Assembly (NCBI RefSeq): GCF_001895025.1
Contig: NZ_BCXI01000043.1
Coordinates: forward strand, 1-64,000
DNA length: 64,000 nucleotides
Source of the DNA: Rhodococcus zopfii NBRC 100606 = JCM 9919
GTDB taxonomy: Bacteria > Actinomycetota > Actinomycetes > Mycobacteriales > Mycobacteriaceae
Direction: 5' to 3'
The notes under the pieces are model-generated. The model searched no databases. It was not told the DNA's origin and saw only the letters and a list, made by a program, of their open reading frames with translations. The position numbers were made by a program, and so were the translations under genes. This document shows, in pieces, positions 25,802 through 36,800 of this stretch. Every line of letters begins with the position of its first letter. Positions within the stretch are counted from its first letter, which is position 1.

Positions 25802-26317
25802 ATGCGGGTCCTCTTCGTATGCACGGGAAACATCTGTCGATCACCGACTGCCGAACTGCTGACAACGGCGTTCGCGGCCGAGTCCGGTCGAGCGAATCTC
25901 ACGGCCCACAGCGCCGGCACACGAGCACTGGTCGGCCACGGGATGGAACCTACGGCGGCGGCGGTCCTGCAGCAGCTCGGCGGCGACCCGGCCGGGTTCG
26001 CCGCCCGCCGGCTGACGCCGAGCATCGCGGAGGACGCCGATCTGGTCCTGACCATGTCCCGCCGTCATCGTTCGGCGGTGGTCACCGCGGCGCCTCGAAT
26101 GATGCGGGTGACATTCACTCTCCGTGAGGCCGCCCGGGTACAGCAGGCCAGCGGCGCCTCGACCGTCGCCGAACTGACCGCGGCCCGGGTGCAGAGCACT
26201 GCACCCGGGCCGGACGACATCACCGATCCGATGGGCCGGGACGAAGAGACCTTCGCGACGGTCGGAACCGAGATCGCGGACCTTCTGTTACCGCTCTTGT
26301 CACGACTCCACGTCTGA
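25802..26317 (+). CDS. Low-molecular-weight protein-tyrosine phosphatase (Wzb-like)
   Basis: Cytoplasmic phosphatase expected to remove phosphate from the tyrosine-rich tail of a Wzc kinase. The P-loop is CTGNICRS with Cys7 as nucleophile and Arg13. The general acid is Asp142 in DDITDPMG. The length of 171 residues is normal for the family. It converges on the wzc gene and their 3' ends overlap by 18 bases, so phosphatase and kinase are side by side on opposite strands and probably under separate control. The start codon appears leaderless. Assignment to Wzc rests on this neighbourhood. Confidence 0.93.
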   Translation: MRVLFVCTGNICRSPTAELLTTAFAAESGRANLTAHSAGTRALVGHGMEPTAAAVLQQLGGDPAGFAARRLTPSIAEDADLVLTMSRRHRSAVVTAAPRMMRVTFTLREAARVQQASGASTVAELTAARVQSTAPGPDDITDPMGRDEETFATVGTEIADLLLPLLSRLHV

Positions 26318-27865
26318 GCTCCCGCCCGGCGGCCGCAATCGTGCCTGCACGCGCGGCCGCTCCCCCGGGCGGGGAAGCACCACCTCCGGGTAACTCGGCA
26401 CCACCGAATAGGCGGGCACCGCCCGGCTGTGGGCCCCGTTGCGGGCAGCAACCGGCGCAGACTCCGGGTGCGGGGTTTCCGCGTCGGCCGGCGCAGGCTT
26501 CTTCGCGGAATCGTCGGACTCGTAGTAGTACCGGTACTCGTAGGCGCCGGGTCTGTTCGACGGCGCCATCGTGATGATGGTGCCGAGCACCCGCACACCG
26601 GCGTTGGCGAGGTTGCCGACGGCACGGACCATTTGCTCGCGGGTGGTCTTGCCGTGCCGGACGATCATCAGTGCGCCGTCGGCGGCGGCACTGAGCACGA
26701 CCGCGTCGGTCACCGGCAGCAGCGGTGATGCGTCGATGATCACGTAGTCGAATCGCGTCCGGAGGTCCTCGACGATCTGCTTCGCGGTGGCGGATCCGAG
26801 GAGTTCGCTCGGGTTGGGGGGCAGTGCACCGGCCGCGAGCACGGTCAGGTTCTCGAAGCGGGTCGGCTGCAGCACGTCGTCGAGCCCGGCCCGGCCGGCC
26901 AGCACGGTGCTGAAGCCCGCGTCGCCGATGACACCGAGGTACTTCGAGACCCGCGGGCGACGCAGGTCGCCCTCGACCAGCACCACCGAGTGTCCGGCCT
27001 CGGCCAGCACCAAGGCGGTGTTTATTGCCGTGGTGGACTTGCCTTCGGACGGAAGCGCGCTGGTGACGACGAGGACCCGCGGCGGGTTGTCCACGTCGAG
27101 GAACTGCAGGTTGGTCCGCATCTCACGATATGCCTCGGCGCTCCCGGAGTTCGCGTCGCGGAACACGATCGCCGCCGTCTCCTGGCGTTCCTTGTCGAGT
27201 GGGATCGTCCCGACCAGGCCGGCACCCGCGATGTCCTCGGCGGTCTTGCGGTCCTTGACCGTGTTGTCGAGACGGTCACGTAGAACCGCCGCGCCGATCC
27301 CGAGCAGCACACCGACCAGAAGCCCCAGGGCCACATTGCGTTTCGTGTTCGGCGACACCGCCGACGACGGGGTGGTGGCATGCTGCTCGACCACGACGCG
27401 CGCGGCGGGGGAACCGCCGTTCTCGGGGGTTTCCAGTTCGCGCGCCATGTCCACGAACTCGTCGGACAGCGCATTCGCCAGATCGCGGGCACGTTCCGGG
27501 GACGGGTCGGTGACCGTGACGTCTATGAGCACCGTGTCCGGCGCCGACGACGCCTTCACCTTCCCCGCGAGCTCGGCCGGGGTCGGATCGGTGATCCCGA
27601 GGCTGTCGAGGGTACGTTGCGCGAGCGTGGTGCCGGTGAGCAATTTGGTGTAGGAGGCAACGCGTTCCTGTGAGAAGCGGTTCCCCTGGTAGATCTCGCT
27701 GACCGATGCGCCGGAGGATGTCGACACGAACAGCCTTGTCGATGCCTGGTACTGCGGGGTGGCCAGCAGCGAAGCGACGAGCGCTCCGAACAGTACCACC
27801 GCGGACGTCACAGCCACGATCTTCCATCGCGCCTGCAGAATTCGCAGATAGTCGTGTACTTCCAT
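26300..27865 (-). CDS. Wzz/Wzc-type polysaccharide co-polymerase and tyrosine autokinase
   Basis: Inner-membrane protein of 521 residues controlling chain length and export of surface polysaccharide. A Wzz domain lies between transmembrane helices at about 16-34 and 178-196. The BY-kinase domain follows, with Walker A ALPSEGKS (Lys276), Walker A' VLVEGDLRRP (about 296-304, with Glu-Gly where family members often have Asp-Ala) and Walker B YVIIDA (about 374-379). A tyrosine cluster YEYRYYYE (442-449) is the likely autophosphorylation site, and a Pro/Ala-rich tail of about 70 residues follows it. The ATG overlaps the NRPS B stop by one base (TGATG), so the two are almost certainly translated from one message. 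The 3' end overlaps the phosphatase gene. Confidence 0.94.
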   Translation of the reverse strand: MEVHDYLRILQARWKIVAVTSAVVLFGALVASLLATPQYQASTRLFVSTSSGASVSEIYQGNRFSQERVASYTKLLTGTTLAQRTLDSLGITDPTPAELAGKVKASSAPDTVLIDVTVTDPSPERARDLANALSDEFVDMARELETPENGGSPAARVVVEQHATTPSSAVSPNTKRNVALGLLVGVLLGIGAAVLRDRLDNTVKDRKTAEDIAGAGLVGTIPLDKERQETAAIVFRDANSGSAEAYREMRTNLQFLDVDNPPRVLVVTSALPSEGKSTTAINTALVLAEAGHSVVLVEGDLRRPRVSKYLGVIGDAGFSTVLAGRAGLDDVLQPTRFENLTVLAAGALPPNPSELLGSATAKQIVEDLRTRFDYVIIDASPLLPVTDAVVLSAAADGALMIVRHGKTTREQMVRAVGNLANAGVRVLGTIITMAPSNRPGAYEYRYYYESDDSAKKPAPADAETPHPESAPVAARNGAHSRAVPAYSVVPSYPEVVLPRPGERPRVQARLRPPGGSSDVES

Positions 27866-30800
27866 CAGGGCGTCTCCCTCGTTCCGATGACACTGCTGTT
27901 ACGCCCGGCGGGCGCGATGTGCTGGTAGTTGCTGCGAAACTCCCCGTGCCGCACCAGCACGGGCCCGATCCGGCGAAACGCTTCCGGCACCGTCAGATCC
28001 GAATGTGCGAACGGCAGTGGATGGTCGACCACATCGCCGGCCACGTATCGGCTCCACGCAGCGACGAGCGCGGACGACTCTCTCCGCGCGGACTCGGCCA
28101 CGAAGAGATGGACGTCGCCGTCGTGGACGCGGGGCGTGTGATGACGCAGCCCGGTTTCGACGGTTCCCGCTGCGGTGTCGGCGCGCCGACGGACACGGGC
28201 GACCAGACCGTCGGGCAGGCCGGTGGTATCGATCTCGGCTTCGACGTATCCGGGGTCGGCCGCGTTCGGCATCGTCTCCGGCGTGAACGTATCCAGCAGC
28301 GCAAGCAGCGCGACACGCTGTCCGGCTTCACGCAGCTGCACTGCCATCTCGTGCGCGATCGTGCCACCGGCGGACCAACCGAGCAGGTGGTACGGGCCGT
28401 CCGGCTGGACGGTGCGGATCCGATCGATGTACCGCGCGGCGAGTTCGGTAATCGAGCCGGGGATCGGGTCGAGCCCGACCGCCTGCAGCCCGTACACGGG
28501 AGCACCGTCGAGATGCGCGGACAAACCGGTGTAACACCAAGCCAATCCGCTGATCGGGTGCACGCAGAACAGGGGGCGTGCATCAGTCTCGCCGGCGCCG
28601 AGCGGGACCAGCACCGCGAGGGGATCGATGGTCGCCGCCACGACGTCGGCCGGGTCGACATCTGTATCGATCCGCTGAGCAAGGTCGTCGACGGTCCGGG
28701 CGTCGACCAGCCACCCGACCGGCACCCGGCGGCCGAGCGCCACGGACAACTCCCCCGCGACCGTGACGGCGCCCAGCGAACTGCCCCCGAGATCGAAGAA
28801 TCCGCGATCCGCCGACACCGCGGCGACCGGGATGCCGAGGTGCCGGGCGTAAGCGGCCGCGACAAGCTGCGCGGTCGGTCCGCTCGGCGGCACGTGCGCC
28901 GCGGTGGACCACGCCGCGTCCGGGGCGGGCAGCGCCGCACGATCGACCTTGCCGGAGGGCAGCATCGGCAGCGCATCGACGACGGTGACAGTGGCCGGGC
29001 GCAGATGGCGCGGAAGCTGTGAGACTAGCAGGCGGCGCAGTCCCTCCAGGTCGGGGTCCCCCTGGACATACGAAGCGAGGCAGAGATTTCCGTCCGTACC
29101 GGGGACCGCGACAGTGACCGCCGCATCGATGCCGCCGGCGGTGAGCAGCACCGCGTCGACCTCGGCGGGCTCGGTCCGGATGCCGCGGATCTGCACCTGG
29201 TCGTCGCCCCGGCCGATGTGGTCGAGCTCTCCGGTTGCCGTGATGCGCACCAGATCTCCGGTGCGATACAGCCGGCTTCCGGGTTTTCCGAACGGATCGG
29301 CCACGAATCGCGTTGCGGTGAGACCGGTCCGGCGGGGGTAGCCGCGCGCGAGCCCGGCCCCGGCGACGTACAGTTCACCCACCGTGCCGGGCGACACCGG
29401 GTGCAGTCTCGCGTCGAGGACGTAGCCGGTCGCGCCCGCGACGGGCACGCCGACGGCCGGTTTCGCCGTGCTATCGGTCAGTGGTCCGGCACACGAGACC
29501 ATGACGGTGAATTCGGTCGGTCCGTACCCGTTGAAGATTCGGTGCCGCGACCAGCGCCGGGCGAGCGCCGGATGCAAGGTCTCACCACCGACGACGACGG
29601 TGACGGGCGGCAGCGCATCGGGGTCGAGGGTGGCGAGCACCGTCGGGGTGAGGTCGAGGTGGTCGACGCGCGACTCGACCAGAAGGTTCTGCAACGCGGG
29701 ACCTGCGAAGGTTTCGTCGTCGGCGATCACCAGTGTGCCACCGTGTGCGTGGGCACCGAGCAGTGTGAGGATCGCGGCGTCGAAGGTGATGGAGACGGCC
29801 TGCAGTACCCGGGATCCGGGGCGGAGGCCGAGCCGCCGGGCCTGGACGTCGACGAGCGCGGTGAGCCCGCGATGCGGCACCGCAACGCCTTTCGGAGTTC
29901 CGGTCGTCCCGGAGGTGTAGATCACGTATGCCAGTTCGTCGACCGACTGCTCCGGCTCCGGCTGCACGGAACGGGTGTGCGGGCCGGTCAGATCGATCCA
30001 CCGGACCACCCCGCGACCGTATTCGCCGTCTCCGGCGGCGGGCGGCACGGTGAGACCGAAGGTGGCGCCGCAATCCGCCAGGATCGCCTCGATCCGCGCG
30101 CGCGGCTGGTGTACGTCCAAGGACACCCAGGCGGCACCGGCCTTCGTGATCGCCCAGAGGGCGAGCGGCCAGTACTCGCTGCGTGGCACCGCGACCGCGA
30201 CGAGATCGCCCCGGCCGACCCCGTGGCCGGCGAGTTCCGATGCGATCCGGCCGGCACGCGTATCGAGTTCGGCATAGGTCCAGGCGACCGGTCCGGCCTG
30301 CACTGCGATCTCGTGGGGATACGTGGCCACCGTGTCGGCCAGCATGTCCCGGAGCGTCCTCGGCGTCACCTCGGCCGCGCCGAGCGGTGCGACGTCGGGA
30401 ACTGCGAGGTCGCCGACGGCTCGTCCGGGGGCGGCCAGTGCCGCATCCAGCAGCCTCACATACTCCGCGAGCAGGCTCTCGACGCCGGCGGCGTCGAAGA
30501 GGTCGGTGGCGTACACGACCCGCACGTCGAGTCCGGAACCACTGTCGCCGTCGGCGTGCTCCACGACTTCCCAGGCGAGGTCGAACAGTGCCGGGACGGT
30601 GCCGATCTCGGCGTCACGGACGTGCACGCCGGGCAGTTGGGGCAGCGGATGACCGGACCCGCCGGGCCGGTGTGTCAACACCACCTGGAACAGCGGATGG
30701 TGGGCACCGTCGCGGTTCGGGGCGAGTCGCTCGACGACCTGCTCGAACGGGACGTCGGCGTGGGCGAGCGCCCCGAGGTCCACGGCACGCACTTCGCGCA

Positions 30801-33800
30801 GCAGATCCGCGACGGTGGTGGACGGGTCGACGGGAGTGCGCAGCGCGACGGTGCCGACGAACATGCCGACGACCGCGGACAACCGCGGATCGTCGCGTCC
30901 CGCGACCGCCGTGCCGACGACGATGTCCGATCGTCCGCTGCGGCGGGCGAGCAGCGCCGCGAGGATCGCGTGGAGCAGCATGAAAGTGGTGACGTCGTGG
31001 GCGCGGGCGACGGCGCGCAGCCGGGTGGTGAACTCAGCGTCGAGGTACACGGTGGTCGTCTCGCCGCGGTAGCTGGGCCGGGATGGCCGGGGGCGGTCGG
31101 TGGGCAGGGGCAGCGGGGTGTCCGGCGCTCCGGCCAGCGCGGCCGCCCAGTAGTCGAGCTGGCGGTGTGCCGGCGAGTCCGGGTCCGTGTGGTCTCCGAG
31201 AAACTCGTGCTGCCAGCGGGCGTAGTCGCGATAGGTCACCGGCAGCGGCTCCCACGCGGGTGCCGTGCCGCGGACGCGGGCCACGTAGGCGGCCTGCAGG
31301 TCGGACATCAGCGGTGCGACCGAGCCTCCGTCGAACGCGATGTGGTGGACGGCGGCGACGAGGATGTTCTCGCCCGGAGCGATGTCGAGCAGCCGGACAC
31401 GCAGCGGAGGTTCGGAGCCGAGGTCGAACGGACCCGTGATCGTCTCCGTGACGGCCTGCTCGGGATCGGTGCACGAGAGTAGTTCGAGCGCAGGAGGATC
31501 GACGAGAGCGAGCTCACCGTCCGGGTACGCGGTGCGCAGGATCTCGTGACGATCGCAGAGGTCGCAGACGGCCGCACGCAGGGCGTCGACGTCGAGACCA
31601 CCGGTCAGGCGCAGGACCACCGGAACGATGTAGCGCGCGTCGGGTTCGGTGCGCGACAACAGCCACAGTCGGCGCTGCGCCGGCGCGATCGGCACCGCTC
31701 CGGTCGTGTCGGATCGGCGCAGGGGTGGCCGCGGCGCCGAACCGTCGGTGACGTACGCCGCGAGTGCGGTGAGGCTCGGCGCCGCGAGAACGGCGCGGGT
31801 CGGCACGTCCGTCGCGAACACGTCGGACAGCCGGGCCGCGAGCACGACCGCTCCCAGCGAGTCGCCGCCCGCGGCGATGAATCCGCGGTGCGCCGCGGGC
31901 CGTGCACCGAGCACGTCCTCGGCGATCGTGACAACCAGCCTCTCCCCTGGGGTGAGTGCGGTTTCGTCGAACGTGACTGCGGCAGTGTCCAGTTCGGTCA
32001 GCGCAACGAGATCGAGTTTGCCGTTGGTGGTGACGGGCAGCTCCTCGACCACCCGAAACCGTGTCGGCATGCGGTACGACGGGACGCTGGTCGCGACGAT
32101 GCCGGTGAGGTCGTCGACGGTGGTGCCGGTGGCCGCGGCGAACGCGACGAGCGCACCGTCGATCGCGACGACCGCGGCTTGCCGGACCCCGGGTGCGGCG
32201 AGCAGCGCGGTTTCGAGCTCGCCGGGTTCGATACGGACCCCGCGGATCTTCAGCTGCCGGTCGGTGCGGCCGAGGTAGGCGAGGGTGCCGTCGGTGCGCC
32301 GGTGCACCCGGTCGCCCGTTCGATACATCCGTTGCCCGCCGGCCGCCGCGACGAATCGCTCCGCGGTGAGAGCCATGGCGTCGAGATATCCGAGCGCGAG
32401 CCCGGCGCCCGACAAGTACAGTTCGCCGACCGCGCCCACCGGCACCGGACGAAGGCGTGTATCCAGGACGTGCGCGGTCGTGCCGGGGACGGGCCGGCCG
32501 ATGCCGCCCTCGGCCGGGCCCGCGGTGCGACCGCCGGCGATCTCGGTGAGGGTCGCGACGATCGTCGACTCGGTCGGCCCGTACGCGTCGAGCAGCAGCC
32601 GGCCCGCTGCCCAGCGTTCGGCGATCCCGGTGGGCAGGGTTTCGCCGCCGGACGCGACGACGCGCAGGTCGCCGAGTCCGGCCGGTTCGAGGGTGCCGAG
32701 CACCGTCGGCGTCGACAGGTAGTGGGTGATGCGTTCCTCGCGCAGCAACCGGTGCAGTTCGGTCCCGGCGTACACGCCCGGCGGCGCCACGACGAGGGTC
32801 GCGCCGGTCGTGTGTGCGAGCAGTACCTCGAGCAGCGCCGCGTCGAACGCCGGGTGGTATCCCTGCAGCACCCGGTCGCCGGGGCCGACACGGTAGCGGG
32901 TCGCGGCCTCGTCCGCCAGCGGCGCGAGTCCGGCGTGGGTGACGGCGACCTGCTTGGGCGTACCGGTCGAACCCGAGGTCGCCACGACGTATGCGACGTT
33001 CGGCGGGCACGTCGCGGCGATGCCGGTCGATCCCGTGAACGCGGCACCGGTCTTGGTCGCGGCCCACAGGTCGCGGATGCGGTCGGCGCTGCGGGTGTCG
33101 GCGAGACGGACGACGCTGCCCGGGCCGATGCCCGCCGCGCGCCACTCGGCGGCGCGGGCGTCGGACGCGGTGTCGAGTTCCCGGTAGGTGAGCGAGATTC
33201 CGTCTCCGCGCAGTGCCTCGCGTTCGGGGTGGGCTGCTGCCGCCGCGCACAGAAGGTCGGAGAGAGTGCGGGCTGCCGCCGGCACGTTACCGGTCAGCGG
33301 TGCCGCGGCAGCGTCGAAACGTACGTCGCCGACCGGTGCCGCCGGGGCGGCGACGAGGCCCGTGAGCGCGGCGGTGAACCGCCGGACCAGGGTCTGCGCC
33401 GTGTCGTCCGCGAACCGGGACCGATCGAACCGGAGGCTCGCGCGGTAGCCGTCGACGGCCGGGGCGAAGGTGAACTGGAGGTCGAATTTCGTGGTGTCGT
33501 CCAATATTTCGCGTGCTTCGACGCTGATGTCACCGAACTGCACGTGGCCCGGGTCGAAGTCCTGCATCGCCAGGGCAACATGAGGTCGCGGTCCCGTGAG
33601 CATCCCGGCGATCTGTTCGTAGGGCACCGTGGCGTGATCGAGCGCCGCCACGTCGAAATCGCGGACGGCCGCGAGCAGTTCGGTGAACGACCGGTCGAGA
33701 GCCACCGCGGTGCGCAGCACCAGGGTCTCGACGAACGGCCCGACGAGGCCGTCGAGTTGCGCCCAGCGCCGAGTGGACACGACGGCAGCGATCGCGACGT

Positions 33801-36800
33801 CGTGCTGGTCGCCGACCCGGGCCAGCAGCACCGACAGTGCGGCGTGCACGACCATGAACTCGGTGGCACCGTGCACGCGGGCGAGCGACGCGACCGCCTC
33901 GCGGACGGTGCCCGGAACGGTGAATTCGACCGTGCCGGCCACCGGGTCACCACCGGTGCGGTCGGCGGGGAGTTCTGTGACGGTGAGACCGTCGAGTGCC
34001 TGCCGCCAGTGGTCGATGTCGCCCTCGGGGATTCCCCGTGCGTGCTCCCAGATCGCGTAGTCGGCGTACTGCAGCGGCAGAGGCAGCCACCGGGGCGCAT
34101 GCCCGGCCGCACGGGCAAGGTAGGCGTCGGCGAGATCACCGAGCAGCGGTCGCAGTGACGCGCCGTCCGCAAGGGAATGGTCGACGTCGAGGTGCAGTAC
34201 GTGCAGGTCCTGACCCAGCCGTTCGAGTTCCACCCGGATCGGCACATCGGCTCCGGCGGCGGCCGTCGATACACGACCGGAATCGGACAGCCGGACCGTG
34301 TCCGGTCGACGGCCGGATGCCTCCTGATGGATGTCCGTGCCGGTCGCGACGTAGCGGGTGCGGAGGATCTCGTGCCGGTCCACGACGTCGCCGATCGCGG
34401 CGTCGAGCGTCGCGGGATCGAGTCGGCCGCCGAGCCGAACCTCGGCTCGCAGCCGGTATCCCTCGGGGTTCAGCAGTTCGAGTCCCCGGAAGCGACGCTG
34501 CGCGCGGCTCAGCGGAATGCGCGGCGGCCGGGGTTCCACCGCGACCGGGCCGGCGTCGACGTCGAACCCACCGGCGTCGAGGGCAGCGGCGAGATCGTGG
34601 ACGGTGGGGTGGTCGAAGACGGTGCGCAGCGGGACTGCGATGCCGGTCTCCTCCCGCAGACGTCCCACCAGAACTGTTGCCAGCAGGGAGTTTCCGCCGA
34701 TCGCGAAGAAGTCGTCGGAGCGTCCGACCGGCCCCGCCCCACCGAGCACGTCGGCGCAGACCCGGGCCACGAGCACTTCGGTCTCGGTCTCCGGGGCGTC
34801 ACCGCGGCGGGCGGGCGCCGGCAGCGCTGCCGCGTCGAGCTTGCCGTGTGAGGTGAGTGGCAACGCGGCGAGCGCGACGACGACGGCCGGTATCAGATGG
34901 CCGGGCAACGTGCCGGACAACTGCGACCGGACCCGTCCGGTGTCGAGTTCGGCCGGAACGACATACGAGACGAGCGAGCCGTCACGGACCACGGTCGTGG
35001 CCTGCTCGACCCCCGTGACGCGGCGGAGCGCCGCATCCACCTCGCCAGGCTCGATGCGGACGCCCCGCAACTTGACCTGGCCGTCGGCGCGGCCTCGGTA
35101 TTCGAGGGTGCCGTCGCGTCGCCACCGGGCACGGTCGCCAGTGCGGTACATCCGGCCGTGGTCGGTCGCGACGAACCGCTGCGCGGTGCGTGCCGGGGCT
35201 CCGCGATAGCCGCCGGCGAGCCGTTCCCCCGACAGGTACAGCTCGCCCACGATTCCTACGGGTACCGGCTGCAGCCGATCGTCGAGCACGGCGGCCGCGA
35301 CGCCGCGCACCGGGTTGCCGATCGCGGGCACGTCCCCGGGCGCCAGTGGCGCCGAGCAGGTCGCGAAGACCGTGGCCTCCGCGGGACCGTATCCGTTGTA
35401 GAGGTCGCGGCCGGTGCCCCACCGGTCGACCAGTTCGTCGGCGACGGTCTCGCCGCCGAGCATGAGAACCCGGAGATCGGGCAGCGCACTCGCGGGCACG
35501 CTCGCCAGCGCGGACGGGGTCAGGCACGCGTGGGTGATGCGCTCACGGGCGAGCAACTCCCCGAGGTCCGCACCGCCGTAGCTGTCCGGCCCGGCGACCA
35601 CCAGCGTCGCACCGGACGTACCCGCGACGAGCAGTTCGAGCACGGCGGCGTCGAAACTCGGTGCGGCGACGTGCAGCATCCGATCACCCGGCCCGGCCGC
35701 GAAACGGTCGGCGAGGTCCGCGGCCAGTGCCGTTACAGCTCGGTGACCGACCGTGACCCCCTTGGGGTTCCCGGTGGTACCCGAGGTGAACACGAGATAG
35801 GCGGCGGCGTCCGGGTGCGGATCGCGGAGTCCGGTGAGTTCGGTGGTGTCGACACCGGTCGCGGTCACGCCGACCCACCACACCGTCGTGGGCAGCGACT
35901 CCTGCTGTCCCGCAACACCGTGCGTAACATCCGCGAGCAGGGCGACAAGTCTCGCCGTCGGCTGCGCCGGATCGACGAACATCGGCGCGGCACCGAGTCG
36001 CGCGATGCCCCAGGTCGCGACGACCGCATCGACCGATCGGGGCAACGCGCACGCGACGACATCACCGGTCCGCGCTCCGGCGGTCCACAGCCGCGCAGCG
36101 ATGTCTTCGGCTCGATCGATCAGCCGGGGATACGTCAGTTCCCGTTCCCCGTCGCGCACGGCGACCGCGTCGCCCGCGCGGGCGGCACCGGCCGCGAGCA
36201 ACCGCCACAGCGACTGCGGCGGCGGCGCGACCGGTCCTGCTGCACGGCCCGGCACGGCGCCCTCCCCGGCGGAGGACAGGTCGATATCGTCGATCCGTAC
36301 ATCCGGATCCGCCACGGCCGCACGCAGGATCGCGTCGAGGCGGTCCGCGAACGCGGCGACCGTCTCGTCGTCGTACTGGTCTGCGGCACAGGCGAATTCC
36401 AGGTCGAGATCGGCCGCGGTCTCCGTGACCGTGACCTGCACGTCGAACTTCGCGTGCTCGTCCGGCGCCGGTGCGACCGTCGCGGTCAGATCCGGCAGGG
36501 TGACGTCGCCGATGGTGGTCCGGCGATGCGACAGCGCCACCTGGAAGAGCGGGTGACGCCCCGGGACCCGTGACGGATCGAGCTGTTCGACGATCGTCTC
36601 GAACGGTGCGTCGGGATGGCTGTAGGCATCGATGTCGACAGCCCGGACGTGCGCGAGCAGATCCGCGAACCGCATCCCGGGCCCCACTCGGGTGCGCAGC
36701 ACGAGGGTCCCCGCGTACATCCCGACGGCCTCGTCGAGTCGCGGGTCTCCGCGACCTGCGACGACGGTGCCGATCGGAATGTCCCTGCCGGCGCCGTGAC

